DNA from: an uncultured Burkholderiales bacterium
Lineage (GTDB): Bacteria; Pseudomonadota; Gammaproteobacteria; Burkholderiales; Burkholderiaceae
Assembly (NCBI GenBank): GCA_946480465.1
Contig: CAMLJY010000085.1
Coordinates: 1-21,947, forward strand
DNA length: 21,947 nt
Reading direction: 5' to 3'
Below, one piece after another: positions 1 through 9,556 of the stretch (positions within the stretch are counted from its first letter, which is position 1; every line of letters begins with the position of its first letter). The position numbers were made by a program, and so were the translations under genes. The notes beneath the pieces were generated by a model, which worked only from the letters and a program-made list of their open reading frames with translations, was not told the DNA's origin and did no database searches.

Positions 1-205
1 AGCCGCAGATGTGGCCGTTCCCCCATCAAGGCTTCGCAACGACGAGTGCGCCCGTTTTGGGTACCCACCCTGCGGGCCGGGGTGTCTTCGGGCGCCCCGC
101 GTCGTTGCAGCCCTTGCTCGGGGGAATACCCCGAGCGGCGGGCTGCGCCTAGCGGTGCATCCCGAATACACCCCGGCGCAGTCAGCTCCGTAGCGTTAAC
201 AGGCC
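1..205. other. Non-coding GC-rich region with palindromes, left edge
   Basis: No convincing gene is seen here. The stretch contains a perfect inverted repeat at 117-135 (arms CTCGGGG / CCCCGAG, 5-base loop). Around 136-150 it carries a short CGGGCTGCGCC string that also occurs, on the other strand, in the repeat inserted in modA near 13890. It lies directly downstream of the truncated Rrf2-like gene in the direction of transcription. The hairpin has no T tract, so calling it a terminator would be speculative. Confidence 0.4.
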
Positions 206-388
206 CTAGCCGCGCACGGCGGTCACCAGCGCACGGCGGCGCAGCAGCCCGAACAGTGCCTCGAGGTAGGACAGCGCGACGTTCTGGCGCCGGCTGATCG
301 AGGCCAGCACCACCGGCTCCACGCCGCCGCGCAGCGCCAGGTCGATCATCGCCGCCACGGCGTGGCGGCCCTTGGTGGTCAGCCGCAT
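206..388 (-). CDS. Truncated Rrf2/IscR-like regulator (HTH part only)
   Basis: The 60-residue product matches the N-terminal winged-helix part of Rrf2-family regulators such as IscR: it opens [14 protein letters not shown], has the recognition-helix region with [13 protein letters not shown], and ends VTAVRG. In full-length IscR (about 160 aa) the RG is followed by a Pro-Gly-Gly-Gly-Tyr wing and then three cysteines that hold a [2Fe-2S] cluster. Here a TAG stop follows RG and the bases beyond it do not encode the wing in the same frame, so wing, dimer helix and cluster ligands are all absent. The gene is the last of the fix unit, 30 bp after fixX, with only a weak CAGGCGG in front of its ATG. 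It may be a decaying remnant or a cluster-independent DNA-binding peptide. The family is clear; function is uncertain. Confidence 0.6.
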   Translation of the reverse strand: MRLTTKGRHAVAAMIDLALRGGVEPVVLASISRRQNVALSYLEALFGLLRRRALVTAVRG

Positions 389-418
389 GGCGCGCCGCCT
401 GCGCGAAGCTTCGGCCCG

Positions 419-715
419 TCAGCCGAACTTGAACAGGATGCCGTGGCCGCCGCGCGGGTACTCCCAGGCGACGTTGGCATGTTCGGTGCAGATCACGCGG
501 CAGCTGCCGCATTCCAGGCAGCCGTCGGTGATCAGGGTCACCGCGCCGTTGCCCTCGGCCTTGTAGCAGGCGGCCGGGCACACGTAGGTGCATTGCTGGG
601 ACTGGCACGCATTGGCACAGATGCCGGCGTCCTTGATCCGGATGTGCGGCCGCCCGTGATCCACCTTGTAGCGGTTCTGGAACAGCTTGTCCTCGACGTT
701 GATCGCAGCGGTCAT
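419..715 (-). CDS. fixX: FixX, ferredoxin-like partner of the FixABC complex
   Basis: This 98-aa ferredoxin-like protein belongs to the FixABCX electron-bifurcating complex, which uses NADH to reduce quinone and a low-potential ferredoxin or flavodoxin feeding nitrogenase. Cysteines at 33, 37, 42, 46 and 50 and a C-x2-C-x2-C-x3-C set at 66, 69, 72 and 76 are visible; the latter is a classic 4Fe-4S motif. The open frame extends upstream to 832, but the ATG at 715 is preceded by a strong GGAGGTGA at good spacing, and the family starts here. It follows fixC after an 85-bp GC-rich palindromic gap and is the last intact gene of the unit. Confidence 0.95.
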   Translation of the reverse strand: MTAAINVEDKLFQNRYKVDHGRPHIRIKDAGICANACQSQQCTYVCPAACYKAEGNGAVTLITDGCLECGSCRVICTEHANVAWEYPRGGHGILFKFG

Positions 716-800
716 TGGGTCACCTCCGTGCTTCGAAGTGCGGTGCGAGCCCCCGGGCCCGTCGGGGCCCCTTCGGGTCCGGGAACGGCCGGGCAGGGGC
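716..800. repeat. GC-rich palindromic intergenic segment, fixC-fixX
   Basis: The 85 bp between fixC and fixX hold overlapping G/C palindromes, notably GGGCCC-GTC-GGGGCCC around 758-774 and CCGGGAAC near 779. The layout (directly after the fixC stop, high self-complementarity) resembles the other intergenic repeats in this window, although its sequence is not the same as those at 2136 and 8199. The fixX ribosome-binding site lies at its low-coordinate end. Confidence 0.4.
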
Positions 801-2108
801 TCATCGCGTGGCCCTCCACAGCTTGAATGCATCGCCGACCAGCCCGGTCAGCTTGCGCGCGGCCTTGAAGCTGCCCGCCACCTCGCGCTGCTTGGTCTTC
901 TTGTCGATGCCATCGACGGTGAACATCGTCTTGGCCGCGCGGTTGACCAGCCCGGGGTAGGTGGTGAAGAACTGCGGGCTGGTCTCCAGCACCTCGGGCA
1001 GGTGGCGGTACTTCTTCAGGTCCTTCATGACGAAGCTCGCATCGAGCGCGTCCTTGTAGGCCTTCAGCGTGCGCTCGCTCATCGCTCGGTCGGCGGCCTT
1101 GGCCGCGATCACCGTCTCGGCCGCCAGCCGGCCGGTGGTCATCGCCAGGTTCGAGCCTTCACGGTGCGCGGCATTCACGAAACCGCCGGAGTCGCCGACG
1201 ATCATCCAGCCGTCGCCATGCACGCGCGGCACGGCATGGAAGCCGCCTTCGGGGATCAGGTGCGCGCAGTACTCCTTCATCTCGCCGCCTTCGATCAGCG
1301 GCGCGATCGACGGATGGCGCTTGAGCTTTTCCAGCAGCGCATACGGCGAGGTGCGCTGCGGATTGGCCTGGAAGTCGCTGAGCAGGCAGCCCACGCCGAT
1401 GGTCAGCGAGTCCTTGTTGGTGTAGAGGAAGCCGGTGCCGACCATGCCTTCGGTGACCGAGCCCATCATCTCGATCACCACGCCTTCTTCCTCGCCGACG
1501 TTGAAGCGCGCCTGGATGGTCTCCTCGGGCATGAAGAGGATTTCCTTCACCGCCAGGGCCGCGTTCTTTGGCTGCAATTCGCCGTGGAAGCCGGCCTTGC
1601 GTGCCAGCGTGGAGTTCACGCCGTCGGCCAGGATCACGACGTCGGCGAACACGTCGCCGCCCAGGCGGTCGCAGCGCACGCCGACGACCTTCTGGCCGTC
1701 CAGCAGCAGCTGCTCCACGGTGGTCTCGCAGATCAGCAGCGCGCCGGCCTCGCGCACCTTGGACGAGAACCATTTGTCGAACTGCGCGCGGATGATGGTG
1801 TAGCGGTTGTAGGGCGGCTGGTTGTAGTCGTCGCTGCGGAAATGCGTGCCGACGAAGCTCTTGTCGTCGAGCATCCACATGCGCTGCTCGATGACGTGGC
1901 GCTCCAGCGGCGCGTCCTCGCGGAAGTCGGGAATGATCCGCTCCAGCGCGTCGCTGTAGAGGATGGCGCCCTGCACGTTCTTCGAGCCCGGGTACTCGCC
2001 GCGCTCGATCTGCAGCACCTTCAGGCCGGCCTTGGCCATCGTGTAGGCCGCGGCGTTGCCCGAGGGGCCGGCGCCGACGACGATCGCATCAAACTTTTCT
2101 GTTGCCAT
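801..2108 (-). CDS. fixC: FixC, ETF-quinone oxidoreductase-like flavoprotein
   Basis: The product is 435 aa, normal for FixC, an FAD protein related to electron-transfer flavoprotein:quinone oxidoreductase. The N-terminal Rossmann motif GAGPSG is at residues 12-17 and the acidic end of beta-2 is E35 in QIERGEYPG. A second FAD-binding stretch, GDSGGFVNAAHREG, lies in the last third. It accepts electrons from the FixAB flavoprotein and passes them to quinone while FixX takes the low-potential branch. The ATG at 2108 has an upstream CGGAG. It lies between fixB (185-bp repeat-containing gap) and fixX in the conserved fixABCX order. Confidence 0.95.
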   Translation of the reverse strand: MATEKFDAIVVGAGPSGNAAAYTMAKAGLKVLQIERGEYPGSKNVQGAILYSDALERIIPDFREDAPLERHVIEQRMWMLDDKSFVGTHFRSDDYNQPPYNRYTIIRAQFDKWFSSKVREAGALLICETTVEQLLLDGQKVVGVRCDRLGGDVFADVVILADGVNSTLARKAGFHGELQPKNAALAVKEILFMPEETIQARFNVGEEEGVVIEMMGSVTEGMVGTGFLYTNKDSLTIGVGCLLSDFQANPQRTSPYALLEKLKRHPSIAPLIEGGEMKEYCAHLIPEGGFHAVPRVHGDGWMIVGDSGGFVNAAHREGSNLAMTTGRLAAETVIAAKAADRAMSERTLKAYKDALDASFVMKDLKKYRHLPEVLETSPQFFTTYPGLVNRAAKTMFTVDGIDKKTKQREVAGSFKAARKLTGLVGDAFKLWRATR

Positions 2109-2135
2109 GGTTCAGCTCCGTGAACGCGGGTATTC

Positions 2136-2297
2136 CCAAGCGGCCGCCGCGGAACCGGCTCTGCCGGGCCGCTGGCGGGCCTTGCAGGCCGCGTCGGGCC
2201 TGCCGGCCCGACCGCTCGCCAGGCGTGGAAGCTTTGCTTCCACGTCCGGGCTCGCCCCCTTGAGGGGAGGCGCCGAAGGCGCTCCGGGGTGGGTCAT
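2136..2297. repeat. Dispersed intergenic repeat, long form (fixB-fixC)
   Basis: The left arm (2136-2174, starting ccaagcggccgccgcggaac) and right arm (2254-2297, ending at the fixB stop) are almost identical to the arms of the element at 8199-8286. Between the arms this copy carries about 80 extra bases, including a perfect hairpin at 2225-2243 (GTGGAAGC-TTT-GCTTCCAC) and smaller palindromes. Read in the gene direction, the element begins at the TGA stop of fixB. It lies inside the fix unit and could act as an RNA structure between cistrons. Confidence 0.75.
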
Positions 2298-3394
2298 GCT
2301 CTTTTGCGGACGCGCTTGTCCAGGTGCGTGCGGAACACCTGCGTCAGCACCGGCAGCACCTGCATCGCGTTGCCGACGATGCCGTAGTGCGCGAAGTCGA
2401 AGATCGGCGCATTCGGGTCGGTGTTGATCGCGACGATCACGTCCGAGCCTTCCATGCCCACGCGGTGCTGGATGGCGCCGGAGACGCCGGCGGCGATGTA
2501 GAGCTTGGGCCGCACGGTCTTGCCGGTCTGCCCCACCTGGCGCTCGGCCTCGACCCAGCCGGCCTGCACCACCGGCCGCGTGGCGCCCACTTCCGCGCCC
2601 AGCACGCGCGCGAGCTCGTGGACGAGCTTGAAGTTGTCCGGCTGCTTCAGGCCCTTGCCGCCGGTGACGATGACGTCGGCATAGGCCAGGTTCACCGTGT
2701 TGCGATTGGCATCGGGAATGAAGTCGAGCAGCTTGGTGACGATGTCGGTCTCGATCATGCCCAGCGGCATCTCGACGATGCCGCCGCTGCGCGTCTCGTC
2801 GCGCCGCGGCATCTGCATCACGCGCGGCCGCACGGTGGCCATCTGCGGCCGGTAGGCCAGCGTCATGATCGTGCACAGCAGCGAGCCGCCGAAGGTGGGC
2901 CGCGTGGCGGCGAGCGCGCGGCCGTCGATGTTCAGCTCGGTGCAGTCGGCCGTGAGCCCGGTGCCCAGCGTGGTGGCCACCGAGCCGGCCAGGTCGCGGC
3001 CCATCGTCGTCGCGCCCAGCAGCATGATCTCCGGCTGGTGGGTGTTGACGAGGTCGGTCAGGCCCTTCGTGAAGGGCTCGTTGCGATAACCCTTGAGAAC
3101 AGCGTCCCGCATGATGTAGCAGCGGTCGGCGCCGTAGGCGTAGGCCTCGCGGGCATAGGCGTCCAGCGGCTCGTCGGGCCCGCCCAGCAGCACGCCGGAC
3201 ACGTCCACCTGCAGCTTGTCGGCCAGCTTGCGGGCCTCGCCCATCAGTTCCCAGCTCACCGGGTGCACGTGGCCGCGGTCGTGCTCGATGAAGACCCAGA
3301 CGCCCTTGTAGGCCTTGAGGTGCTCGGGCAGCTCGGTGTTGCGGCCGGCGCGGCCGGCGGCCTTCGGGGCGGCGGGTTTGGGCGCTTCGCTCAT
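2294..3394 (-). CDS. fixB: FixB, electron-transfer flavoprotein alpha-type subunit
   Basis: The 366-aa product is an ETF-alpha homologue that pairs with FixA and binds FAD in the bifurcating FixABCX complex. The N-terminal ~30 residues are a Pro/Ala/Lys-rich tail. The ETF-alpha FAD domain is in the C-terminal third, with [17 protein letters not shown] followed by [20 protein letters not shown], the family signature. The ATG at 3394 is preceded by GAGGAG and lies only 10 bp after the fixA stop, indicating co-transcription. The stop codon abuts a repeat element. Confidence 0.95.
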   Translation of the reverse strand: MSEAPKPAAPKAAGRAGRNTELPEHLKAYKGVWVFIEHDRGHVHPVSWELMGEARKLADKLQVDVSGVLLGGPDEPLDAYAREAYAYGADRCYIMRDAVLKGYRNEPFTKGLTDLVNTHQPEIMLLGATTMGRDLAGSVATTLGTGLTADCTELNIDGRALAATRPTFGGSLLCTIMTLAYRPQMATVRPRVMQMPRRDETRSGGIVEMPLGMIETDIVTKLLDFIPDANRNTVNLAYADVIVTGGKGLKQPDNFKLVHELARVLGAEVGATRPVVQAGWVEAERQVGQTGKTVRPKLYIAAGVSGAIQHRVGMEGSDVIVAINTDPNAPIFDFAHYGIVGNAMQVLPVLTQVFRTHLDKRVRKRA

Positions 3395-3404
3395 GTCGTG
3401 CTCC

Positions 3405-4253
3405 TCAAGCGGAGAGGCGTTCCACCAGCTCGTCCTCGAGCTGCGGATGCGCGGTGAAGATCTTCTGCAGCAGGTTCAGCGCCACGTCCTGCACGCTGGT
3501 GTCGGCCACCGCCTGCACGTCGGCCTTGTCGGTGCGCGGCGTGGGTCCGAACACCTTGCTGACGATGGTGGGCGAGCCCTTCAGGCCGATCTTTCCGACG
3601 TCCTCGATGCCGGCGTCGTCCTTGTTCCACTTGCGCACCGCGAAGCGCGCGGCGCGCAGCATGTCTTCGAGCGACGCGAAGCGCATCTCGTTGCTGCCCT
3701 CCAGCATCGTGATCAGCGAGGGCAGCGTGGTGTCCAGCAGCTGCACGCCGCCTTCGGCGCGCCGCTCCACGCGCAGGCGCCGCGCATCGAGGTCCACGTC
3801 GACGATGCGGCTGACGTAGGTCAGCAGGTTCAGCCCCAGGCGCTTGGCGATGCCGGGGCCGACCTGCGCGGTGTCGCCGTCGATCGTCTGCTTGCCGGTG
3901 AACACCAGGTCCACCGCCTGCTCCTGGCCGATGCGGCGGATGGCCGCTGCCAGCGCGTACGAGGTGGCCAGCGTGTCCGCGCCGGCGAAGGCGCGGTCGG
4001 TGACCAGCACCGCATCGGTGGCGCCGAAGCTGATGCACTTGCGCAGCGCGTCCTCGGCCTGCGGCGGGCCCATGCACAGCATGGTCACGCGGCCGCCGAA
4101 CTTGTCCTTCAGCCGCAGCGCTTCTTCCAGCGCGAACAGGTCGTAGGGGTTGACGATGGCCGGCACGCCCTGGCGCATGATGGTGTTGGTCACCGGGTGC
4201 ACGCGGATCTGGGCCGAGTCCGGCACCTGCTTGATGCAGACGACGATGTGCAT
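3405..4253 (-). CDS. fixA: FixA, electron-transfer flavoprotein beta-type subunit
   Basis: The product is 282 aa, typical of FixA, the ETF-beta-like subunit that takes electrons from NADH with FixB. The N terminus [13 protein letters not shown] is the family opening. Further family features are [28 protein letters not shown] (AMP/flavin-binding region, about residues 117-132) and the [15 protein letters not shown] segment. The ATG at 4253 has a strong GGAGG at about 7 bases. It heads the fixABCX block and follows nifW after an 86-bp gap. Confidence 0.95.
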   Translation of the reverse strand: MHIVVCIKQVPDSAQIRVHPVTNTIMRQGVPAIVNPYDLFALEEALRLKDKFGGRVTMLCMGPPQAEDALRKCISFGATDAVLVTDRAFAGADTLATSYALAAAIRRIGQEQAVDLVFTGKQTIDGDTAQVGPGIAKRLGLNLLTYVSRIVDVDLDARRLRVERRAEGGVQLLDTTLPSLITMLEGSNEMRFASLEDMLRAARFAVRKWNKDDAGIEDVGKIGLKGSPTIVSKVFGPTPRTDKADVQAVADTSVQDVALNLLQKIFTAHPQLEDELVERLSA

Positions 4254-4263
4254 GTCAGCCTCC

Positions 4264-4329
4264 GATGAGCCGCCGCTTGGAGGCGGAAGCCCCCTTGCGG
4301 GGTAGCGGGCAAAGTGAGCGTGGGGGCAT
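4264..4329. repeat. GC-rich palindromic intergenic repeat, nifW-fixA
   Basis: The nifW-fixA gap contains two adjacent hairpins: CCGCC at 4270-4274 with GGCGG at 4282-4286, and CCCCC at 4290-4294 with GGGG at 4299-4302. They are followed by a CAAAGTGAGCGTGGGGGC string. The composition resembles short dispersed repeats often seen between genes in Burkholderiales (recollection, not a search). No promoter is evident. Confidence 0.45.
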
Positions 4330-4339
4330 GTTCATTCCT

Positions 4340-4678
4340 TCAGGCGGCGCGCTTGTCGGCCAGGCTCTGGCGCAAGGACGCGACGGACACGTGCCGCGTT
4401 CCATCGGCGTCCTGGAAAACCTTGAAGACCTTCTCCTTCGCGGCGGTGGAGACGGTGAAGTCCTGGTAGGCCTTCTGCAGCAGCTCGCGGTAGCGGCGGA
4501 ACATCTCGACCTCGGCCAGGCCGGTCAGGCCTTCGGCCCGGTGAAGGTACTGGTAGAAGCGCTTCAGGATGTGCAGGCGGTTCACGTGCACCACGCGCTC
4601 GTCGTAGGGGATGCCGAAGAACTCCAGGAACTCGTTGGCGCTGGACAGCGCCTTCAGCCGTTGGGTCAGTCCGTCCAT
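4340..4678 (-). CDS. nifW: NifW, nitrogenase stabilising/protective protein
   Basis: This small 112-aa soluble protein of the NifW family takes part in maturation or oxygen protection of the MoFe protein. Family features are ALSSANEFLEFFGIPYD near the N terminus and the aromatic-rich HILKRFYQYLHR (residues 36-47), then a C-terminal KVFKVFQD segment. There is an alternative ATG at 4690 overlapping the nifV stop by one base, but the ATG at 4678 has GGAG seven bases upstream and is preferred. Coupling to nifV is therefore tight, and fixA follows. Confidence 0.93.
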   Translation of the reverse strand: MDGLTQRLKALSSANEFLEFFGIPYDERVVHVNRLHILKRFYQYLHRAEGLTGLAEVEMFRRYRELLQKAYQDFTVSTAAKEKVFKVFQDADGTRHVSVASLRQSLADKRAA

Positions 4679-4689
4679 GCGTGTCTCCA

Positions 4690-5856
4690 TCAGTTCGTGA
4701 GGGCCGCCGGGGCCGGCAGCACGCCGACGACCAGGCGCGCGAGTTCGTCGTCGCTGGGCGAGCGTTTGATCGCCACCGCGTGCGCGCGGATGCGCGCCAG
4801 CAGCTGCGGCAGCGCGGCCTCGGGCAGCGGCAGGCCCAGGCGCTGGCAGGCCGCGCGCACGCCGGCGGCGCCGGAGTGCTTGCCCAGCACCAGGCGGTGC
4901 TCGCGGCCGAGCTCGGCGGGGTCGAAGGTCTCGTAGTTGCGGCGGTCCTTGAGCAGCCCGTCGACGTGGATGCCCGACTCGTGCGAGAACACCGCGTCGC
5001 CGACGATGCACTTGTTGGCCGCCACCGGCCGGCCGGCGGCGCGTGCCACCTGCAGCGACAGTGCGGGCAGGGCGCGCGTGTCGACGCCGGCCTCGATGCC
5101 GTGCAGGTGGCGCAGCGCCATCACCACCTCTTCCAGCGCCGCATTGCCGGCACGCTCGCCCAGGCCGTTGACGGTGACGCTGGCATGCGTGGCGCCTGCG
5201 CGCAGCGCGGCCAGGGTGTTGGCGGTGGCCAGCCCCAGGTCGTTGTGCGCGTGGATCTCGATCTGCAGGTCGCAGGCCTGCCGCAGCGCGGCGATGCGCT
5301 CGTGCGTCGTGAAGGGATCGAGCAGGCCCAGCGTGTCGGCATAACGCACGCGCACCGCGCCCGCGGCCTGCGCGGCTTCGGCCACCTGCAGCAGGAAGCC
5401 GGCGTCGGCGCGCGAGGCGTCCTCGAGCCCGACGCTGGGCGTCAGCCCGGCATCGCGCGCCGCGCTGACGCAGCGCGTCACCATGCCCAGCACCCAGCCG
5501 CGGTCCTTGCCGAGCTTGCGCGCGATCTGCAGGTCGGACACCGGCACCGCCAGGTGCACCAGGTCCGCGCCGCAGCGCGCGGCCAGGCGCAGGTCGAGCT
5601 CGGACATGCGGGCCCACACCATCGTGCGCGCACGCAGGCCGGCGCCGGTGATGGCGCGGATCAGCTCGACCTCGGCCTCGCCCATCGCCGCGATGCCCAC
5701 TTCCATCTCGGGCACGCCGGCGGCGTCCAGCGCGCGCGCGATGGCCAGCTTCTCGTCGTCGGTGAAGGCCACGCCGGCGGTCTGCTCGCCGTCGCGCAGC
5801 GTGGTGTCGTTGACCGTGACCGGCCGCGCGAGGAGGGCGTGCTGCGAGGGCTTCAT
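4690..5856 (-). CDS. nifV: NifV, homocitrate synthase
   Basis: The 388-aa product condenses acetyl-CoA with 2-oxoglutarate to homocitrate, the organic ligand of FeMo-co. The DRE-TIM family motifs are present: NDTTLRDGEQTAG at 16-28 (Arg21, Asp22, Glu24), metal-binding HAHND at 202-206, and GLGERAGN at 231-238. A further conserved segment GIHVDGLLKD lies in the C-terminal part. The ATG at 5856 has GGGAG at 8 bases and begins one base after the fdx stop. An ATG at 5874 would overlap fdx and lacks a clear ribosome-binding site. Confidence 0.96.
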   Translation of the reverse strand: MKPSQHALLARPVTVNDTTLRDGEQTAGVAFTDDEKLAIARALDAAGVPEMEVGIAAMGEAEVELIRAITGAGLRARTMVWARMSELDLRLAARCGADLVHLAVPVSDLQIARKLGKDRGWVLGMVTRCVSAARDAGLTPSVGLEDASRADAGFLLQVAEAAQAAGAVRVRYADTLGLLDPFTTHERIAALRQACDLQIEIHAHNDLGLATANTLAALRAGATHASVTVNGLGERAGNAALEEVVMALRHLHGIEAGVDTRALPALSLQVARAAGRPVAANKCIVGDAVFSHESGIHVDGLLKDRRNYETFDPAELGREHRLVLGKHSGAAGVRAACQRLGLPLPEAALPQLLARIRAHAVAIKRSPSDDELARLVVGVLPAPAALTN

Positions 5857-5857
5857 G

Positions 5858-6253
5858 TCACTGCTCCCGCGCATGGTTCTTGGTGTAGCGCGGCAACTCG
5901 ACCACCAGCGCGGGGCCGGCGAGCCTCACGCAGCAGGCCAGGCGCGATTGCGCATCCAGCCCCCAGGCTTCGTCGAGCTGGTCTTCCTCTTCGTCGTCGG
6001 CCGCGGCCAGGTGCTCGGCGCCGTCGCGGATGTGCACGTGGCAGGTGGCGCAGGCGCAGACCTTCTCGCAGGCATGCTCGATGGCGATGCCGTGCTCGAG
6101 CAGCGCGTCGACGAGGGTGCGGCCGCTGCGCGCGGAGAACTCCGCGCCATCGGGACACAGGTCCGGGTGCGGCAGCACGCGCACGGTGGTGGCCGGCCTG
6201 GCCGGCCGCGTGCGGCCTTCCGCGACGGCGATCGGAGCGAGCGTGGGGCTCAT
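5858..6253 (-). CDS. fdx: ISC-type [2Fe-2S] ferredoxin
   Basis: The 131-aa product matches the adrenodoxin-like Fdx of the ISC operon, which supplies electrons for Fe-S cluster assembly. The cluster motif ACEKVCACATC (Cys62, 66/68, 71) and a downstream Cys in RLACCVR (107/108) are seen, and the C terminus LPRYTKNHARE is typical of isc fdx. It has an N-terminal extension of about 25 residues rich in Arg, Ala and Pro relative to E. coli Fdx. It begins one base after the hscA stop and nifV begins one base after its own stop, so translational coupling is likely. Confidence 0.93.
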   Translation of the reverse strand: MSPTLAPIAVAEGRTRPARPATTVRVLPHPDLCPDGAEFSARSGRTLVDALLEHGIAIEHACEKVCACATCHVHIRDGAEHLAAADDEEEDQLDEAWGLDAQSRLACCVRLAGPALVVELPRYTKNHAREQ

Positions 6254-6254
6254 G

Positions 6255-8165
<1,911 letters not shown>

Positions 8166-8198
8166 GGTGGTCGATCTCAGCAATGGCGCGGGCTTGTC

Positions 8199-8286
8199 CA
8201 AGCGGCCGCCGCGGAACCGGCTTTGCCGGGCCGCTGGGGGCGCCCCCTTGAGGGGGAGGCGCCGAAGGCGCTCCGGGGGTGGGCCA
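8199..8286. repeat. Dispersed intergenic repeat, short form (iscA-hscA)
   Basis: This copy has the same two arms as the element at 2136-2297, here nearly adjacent: left arm 8199-8236 and right arm about 8242-8286. The arms differ from the other copy by only a few bases. As in that copy, the element starts directly at the TGA of the preceding gene (iscA) in the direction of transcription. It contains self-complementary parts such as GGCGCCGAAGGCGC and CCCCCTTGAGGGGG. Confidence 0.75.
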
Positions 8287-8610
8287 TCACACCGCGAAGG
8301 ATTCGCCGCAGCCGCAGGTGGCCGACGCGTTCGGGTTGTTGAACTTGAAGCCTTCGTTGAGGCCTTCGCGCACCCAGTCGAGCTGGGTGCCGGCGACCAT
8401 CGGCAGGCTCTTCGCGTCGACGAGCAATCGCACGCCTTCGCTCTCGAAGCTCAGGTCTTCGGCCGCCGGCGCATCGGCGAACTCCAGCGCATAGGCATAG
8501 CCGGAGCAGCCGCTGGTCTTCACCGCCACGCGCAGGCCGTAGCCATTGCCGCGCTGGTCCAGCGCCTTGCGGATCTGCCGGGCCGCCTTGGGCGTCACGC
8601 TGAGGGACAT
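8287..8610 (-). CDS. iscA: IscA, A-type Fe-S carrier
   Basis: The 107-aa A-type carrier has the family cysteines: Cys35 in TSGCSGYAY and Cys99/Cys101 in CGCGESFAV at the C terminus. The sequence [12 protein letters not shown] near the end is closest in form to IscA rather than ErpA. It carries iron or clusters to target apoproteins. The ATG at 8610 has AGGAG at 7 bases. It follows the erpA-like gene by 20 bp, so two different A-type carriers are encoded side by side in the nif unit. Confidence 0.93.
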   Translation of the reverse strand: MSLSVTPKAARQIRKALDQRGNGYGLRVAVKTSGCSGYAYALEFADAPAAEDLSFESEGVRLLVDAKSLPMVAGTQLDWVREGLNEGFKFNNPNASATCGCGESFAV

Positions 8611-8630
8611 GGTGGACTCCTGGTGTGGGC

Positions 8631-9050
8631 TCAGACCGAGAACGAACTGCCGCAGCCGCAGGTGCTGGCGGCGTTGGGGTTGCGGATCACGAAGCGCGAG
8701 CCTTCGAGGCCTTCCTCGTAGTCGATCTGCGCGCCGGCCACGTACTGCAGGCTGGAGGCGTCGACCAGCACCTTGATCGCGCCGGCCTCGACGCAGGTGT
8801 CGTCGGCCTTGACCGCGTCGTCGAAGGCGAAGCCGTACTGGAAGCCCGAGCAGCCGCCGCCGCTGACGAAGATGCGCAGGTTCAGGTTCGGGTCGCCTTC
8901 CTCGGTCAGCATGTCGCCGACCTTGCGCACCACGGCATCGCTGATGACCAGCGGCGGGGCGCCCTCGGGCAGCACGAAAGGGGCAGCGGGCGGCATGCCG
9001 CCGGTGGCGCAGGACGTGCTGGCGTTGGGTTGCGATTGGCATGCGGACAT
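8631..9050 (-). CDS. erpA: ErpA-like A-type Fe-S carrier with N-terminal extension
   Basis: The 139-aa protein has an ErpA-type core: [15 protein letters not shown] with Cys67, [15 protein letters not shown], and C-terminal CGCGSSFSV with Cys131/Cys133. ErpA proteins are usually about 115 aa. Here roughly 30 residues precede the core, rich in Pro/Ala/Ser and with two extra cysteines (4 and 14). The ATG at 9050 is supported by AAGGAG at 8 bases, so the extension appears to be translated. It sits between iscU and iscA and probably delivers clusters to nitrogenase-related targets; that specialisation is inference. Confidence 0.9.
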   Translation of the reverse strand: MSACQSQPNASTSCATGGMPPAAPFVLPEGAPPLVISDAVVRKVGDMLTEEGDPNLNLRIFVSGGGCSGFQYGFAFDDAVKADDTCVEAGAIKVLVDASSLQYVAGAQIDYEEGLEGSRFVIRNPNAASTCGCGSSFSV

Positions 9051-9095
9051 GGGCAGGGCTCCTTGTGCTATGGACGTTAGGGGCGGCGCGGACCG

Positions 9096-9536
9096 TCAGG
9101 CCGCGACCTGCGTGGGGTCGCAGGCGGGTTGCTCGAGAAGGCCGGCGTGCTTGCCGTCCCGGCGCTGGCGGTAGTCGGCGACTGCGGCCTTGATCGCGTC
9201 CTCGGCCAGGATCGAGCAGTGGATCTTCACCGGCGGCAGCGCCAGCTCCTCGGCGATCGCGGTGTTCTTGATGTCGAGGGCCTGGTCCAGCGTCTTGCCC
9301 TTCACCCATTCGGTGACGAGCGAACTGGAGGCGATCGCCGAGCCGCAGCCGTAGGTCTTGAACTTCGCATCCTCGATCAGCCCGGTGGCCGGGTTGACCT
9401 TGATCTGCAGCTTCATCACGTCGCCGCAGGCCGGCGCGCCGACCATGCCGGTGCCGATGTCGCCGTCGCCGGCATCGAAGCCGCCGACGTTGCGCGGGTT
9501 CTCGTAGTGGTCGATGACTTTGTCGCTGTAGGCCAT
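9096..9536 (-). CDS. iscU: IscU, Fe-S cluster assembly scaffold
   Basis: The 146-aa scaffold is of IscU type, not the longer modular NifU. Cluster ligands are Cys37 with Asp39 (PACGDVM), Cys64 (YGCGSA) and His106-Cys107 (KIHCSI). The HscA-recognition motif LPPVK is at 100-104. It is about 18 residues longer than E. coli IscU, with a C-terminal tail that includes an additional Cys139. The ATG at 9536 has AAGGAG at 9 bases. It follows iscS by 20 bp, a classic iscSU pair. Confidence 0.95.
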   Translation of the reverse strand: MAYSDKVIDHYENPRNVGGFDAGDGDIGTGMVGAPACGDVMKLQIKVNPATGLIEDAKFKTYGCGSAIASSSLVTEWVKGKTLDQALDIKNTAIAEELALPPVKIHCSILAEDAIKAAVADYRQRRDGKHAGLLEQPACDPTQVAA

Positions 9537-9556
9537 TTCAGGGGACTCCTTCGGAA

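Noticed and set aside
117..135. Rho-independent terminator of the fix unit
   Set aside because: The hairpin is perfect but no run of T follows on the minus strand, so only an inverted repeat is reported.
687..2123. Long plus-strand open frame of 478 codons antisense to fixC
   Set aside because: High GC leaves antisense frames open; the translation is Arg/His/Ala-rich with no family motif, while FixC on the other strand is fully conserved.
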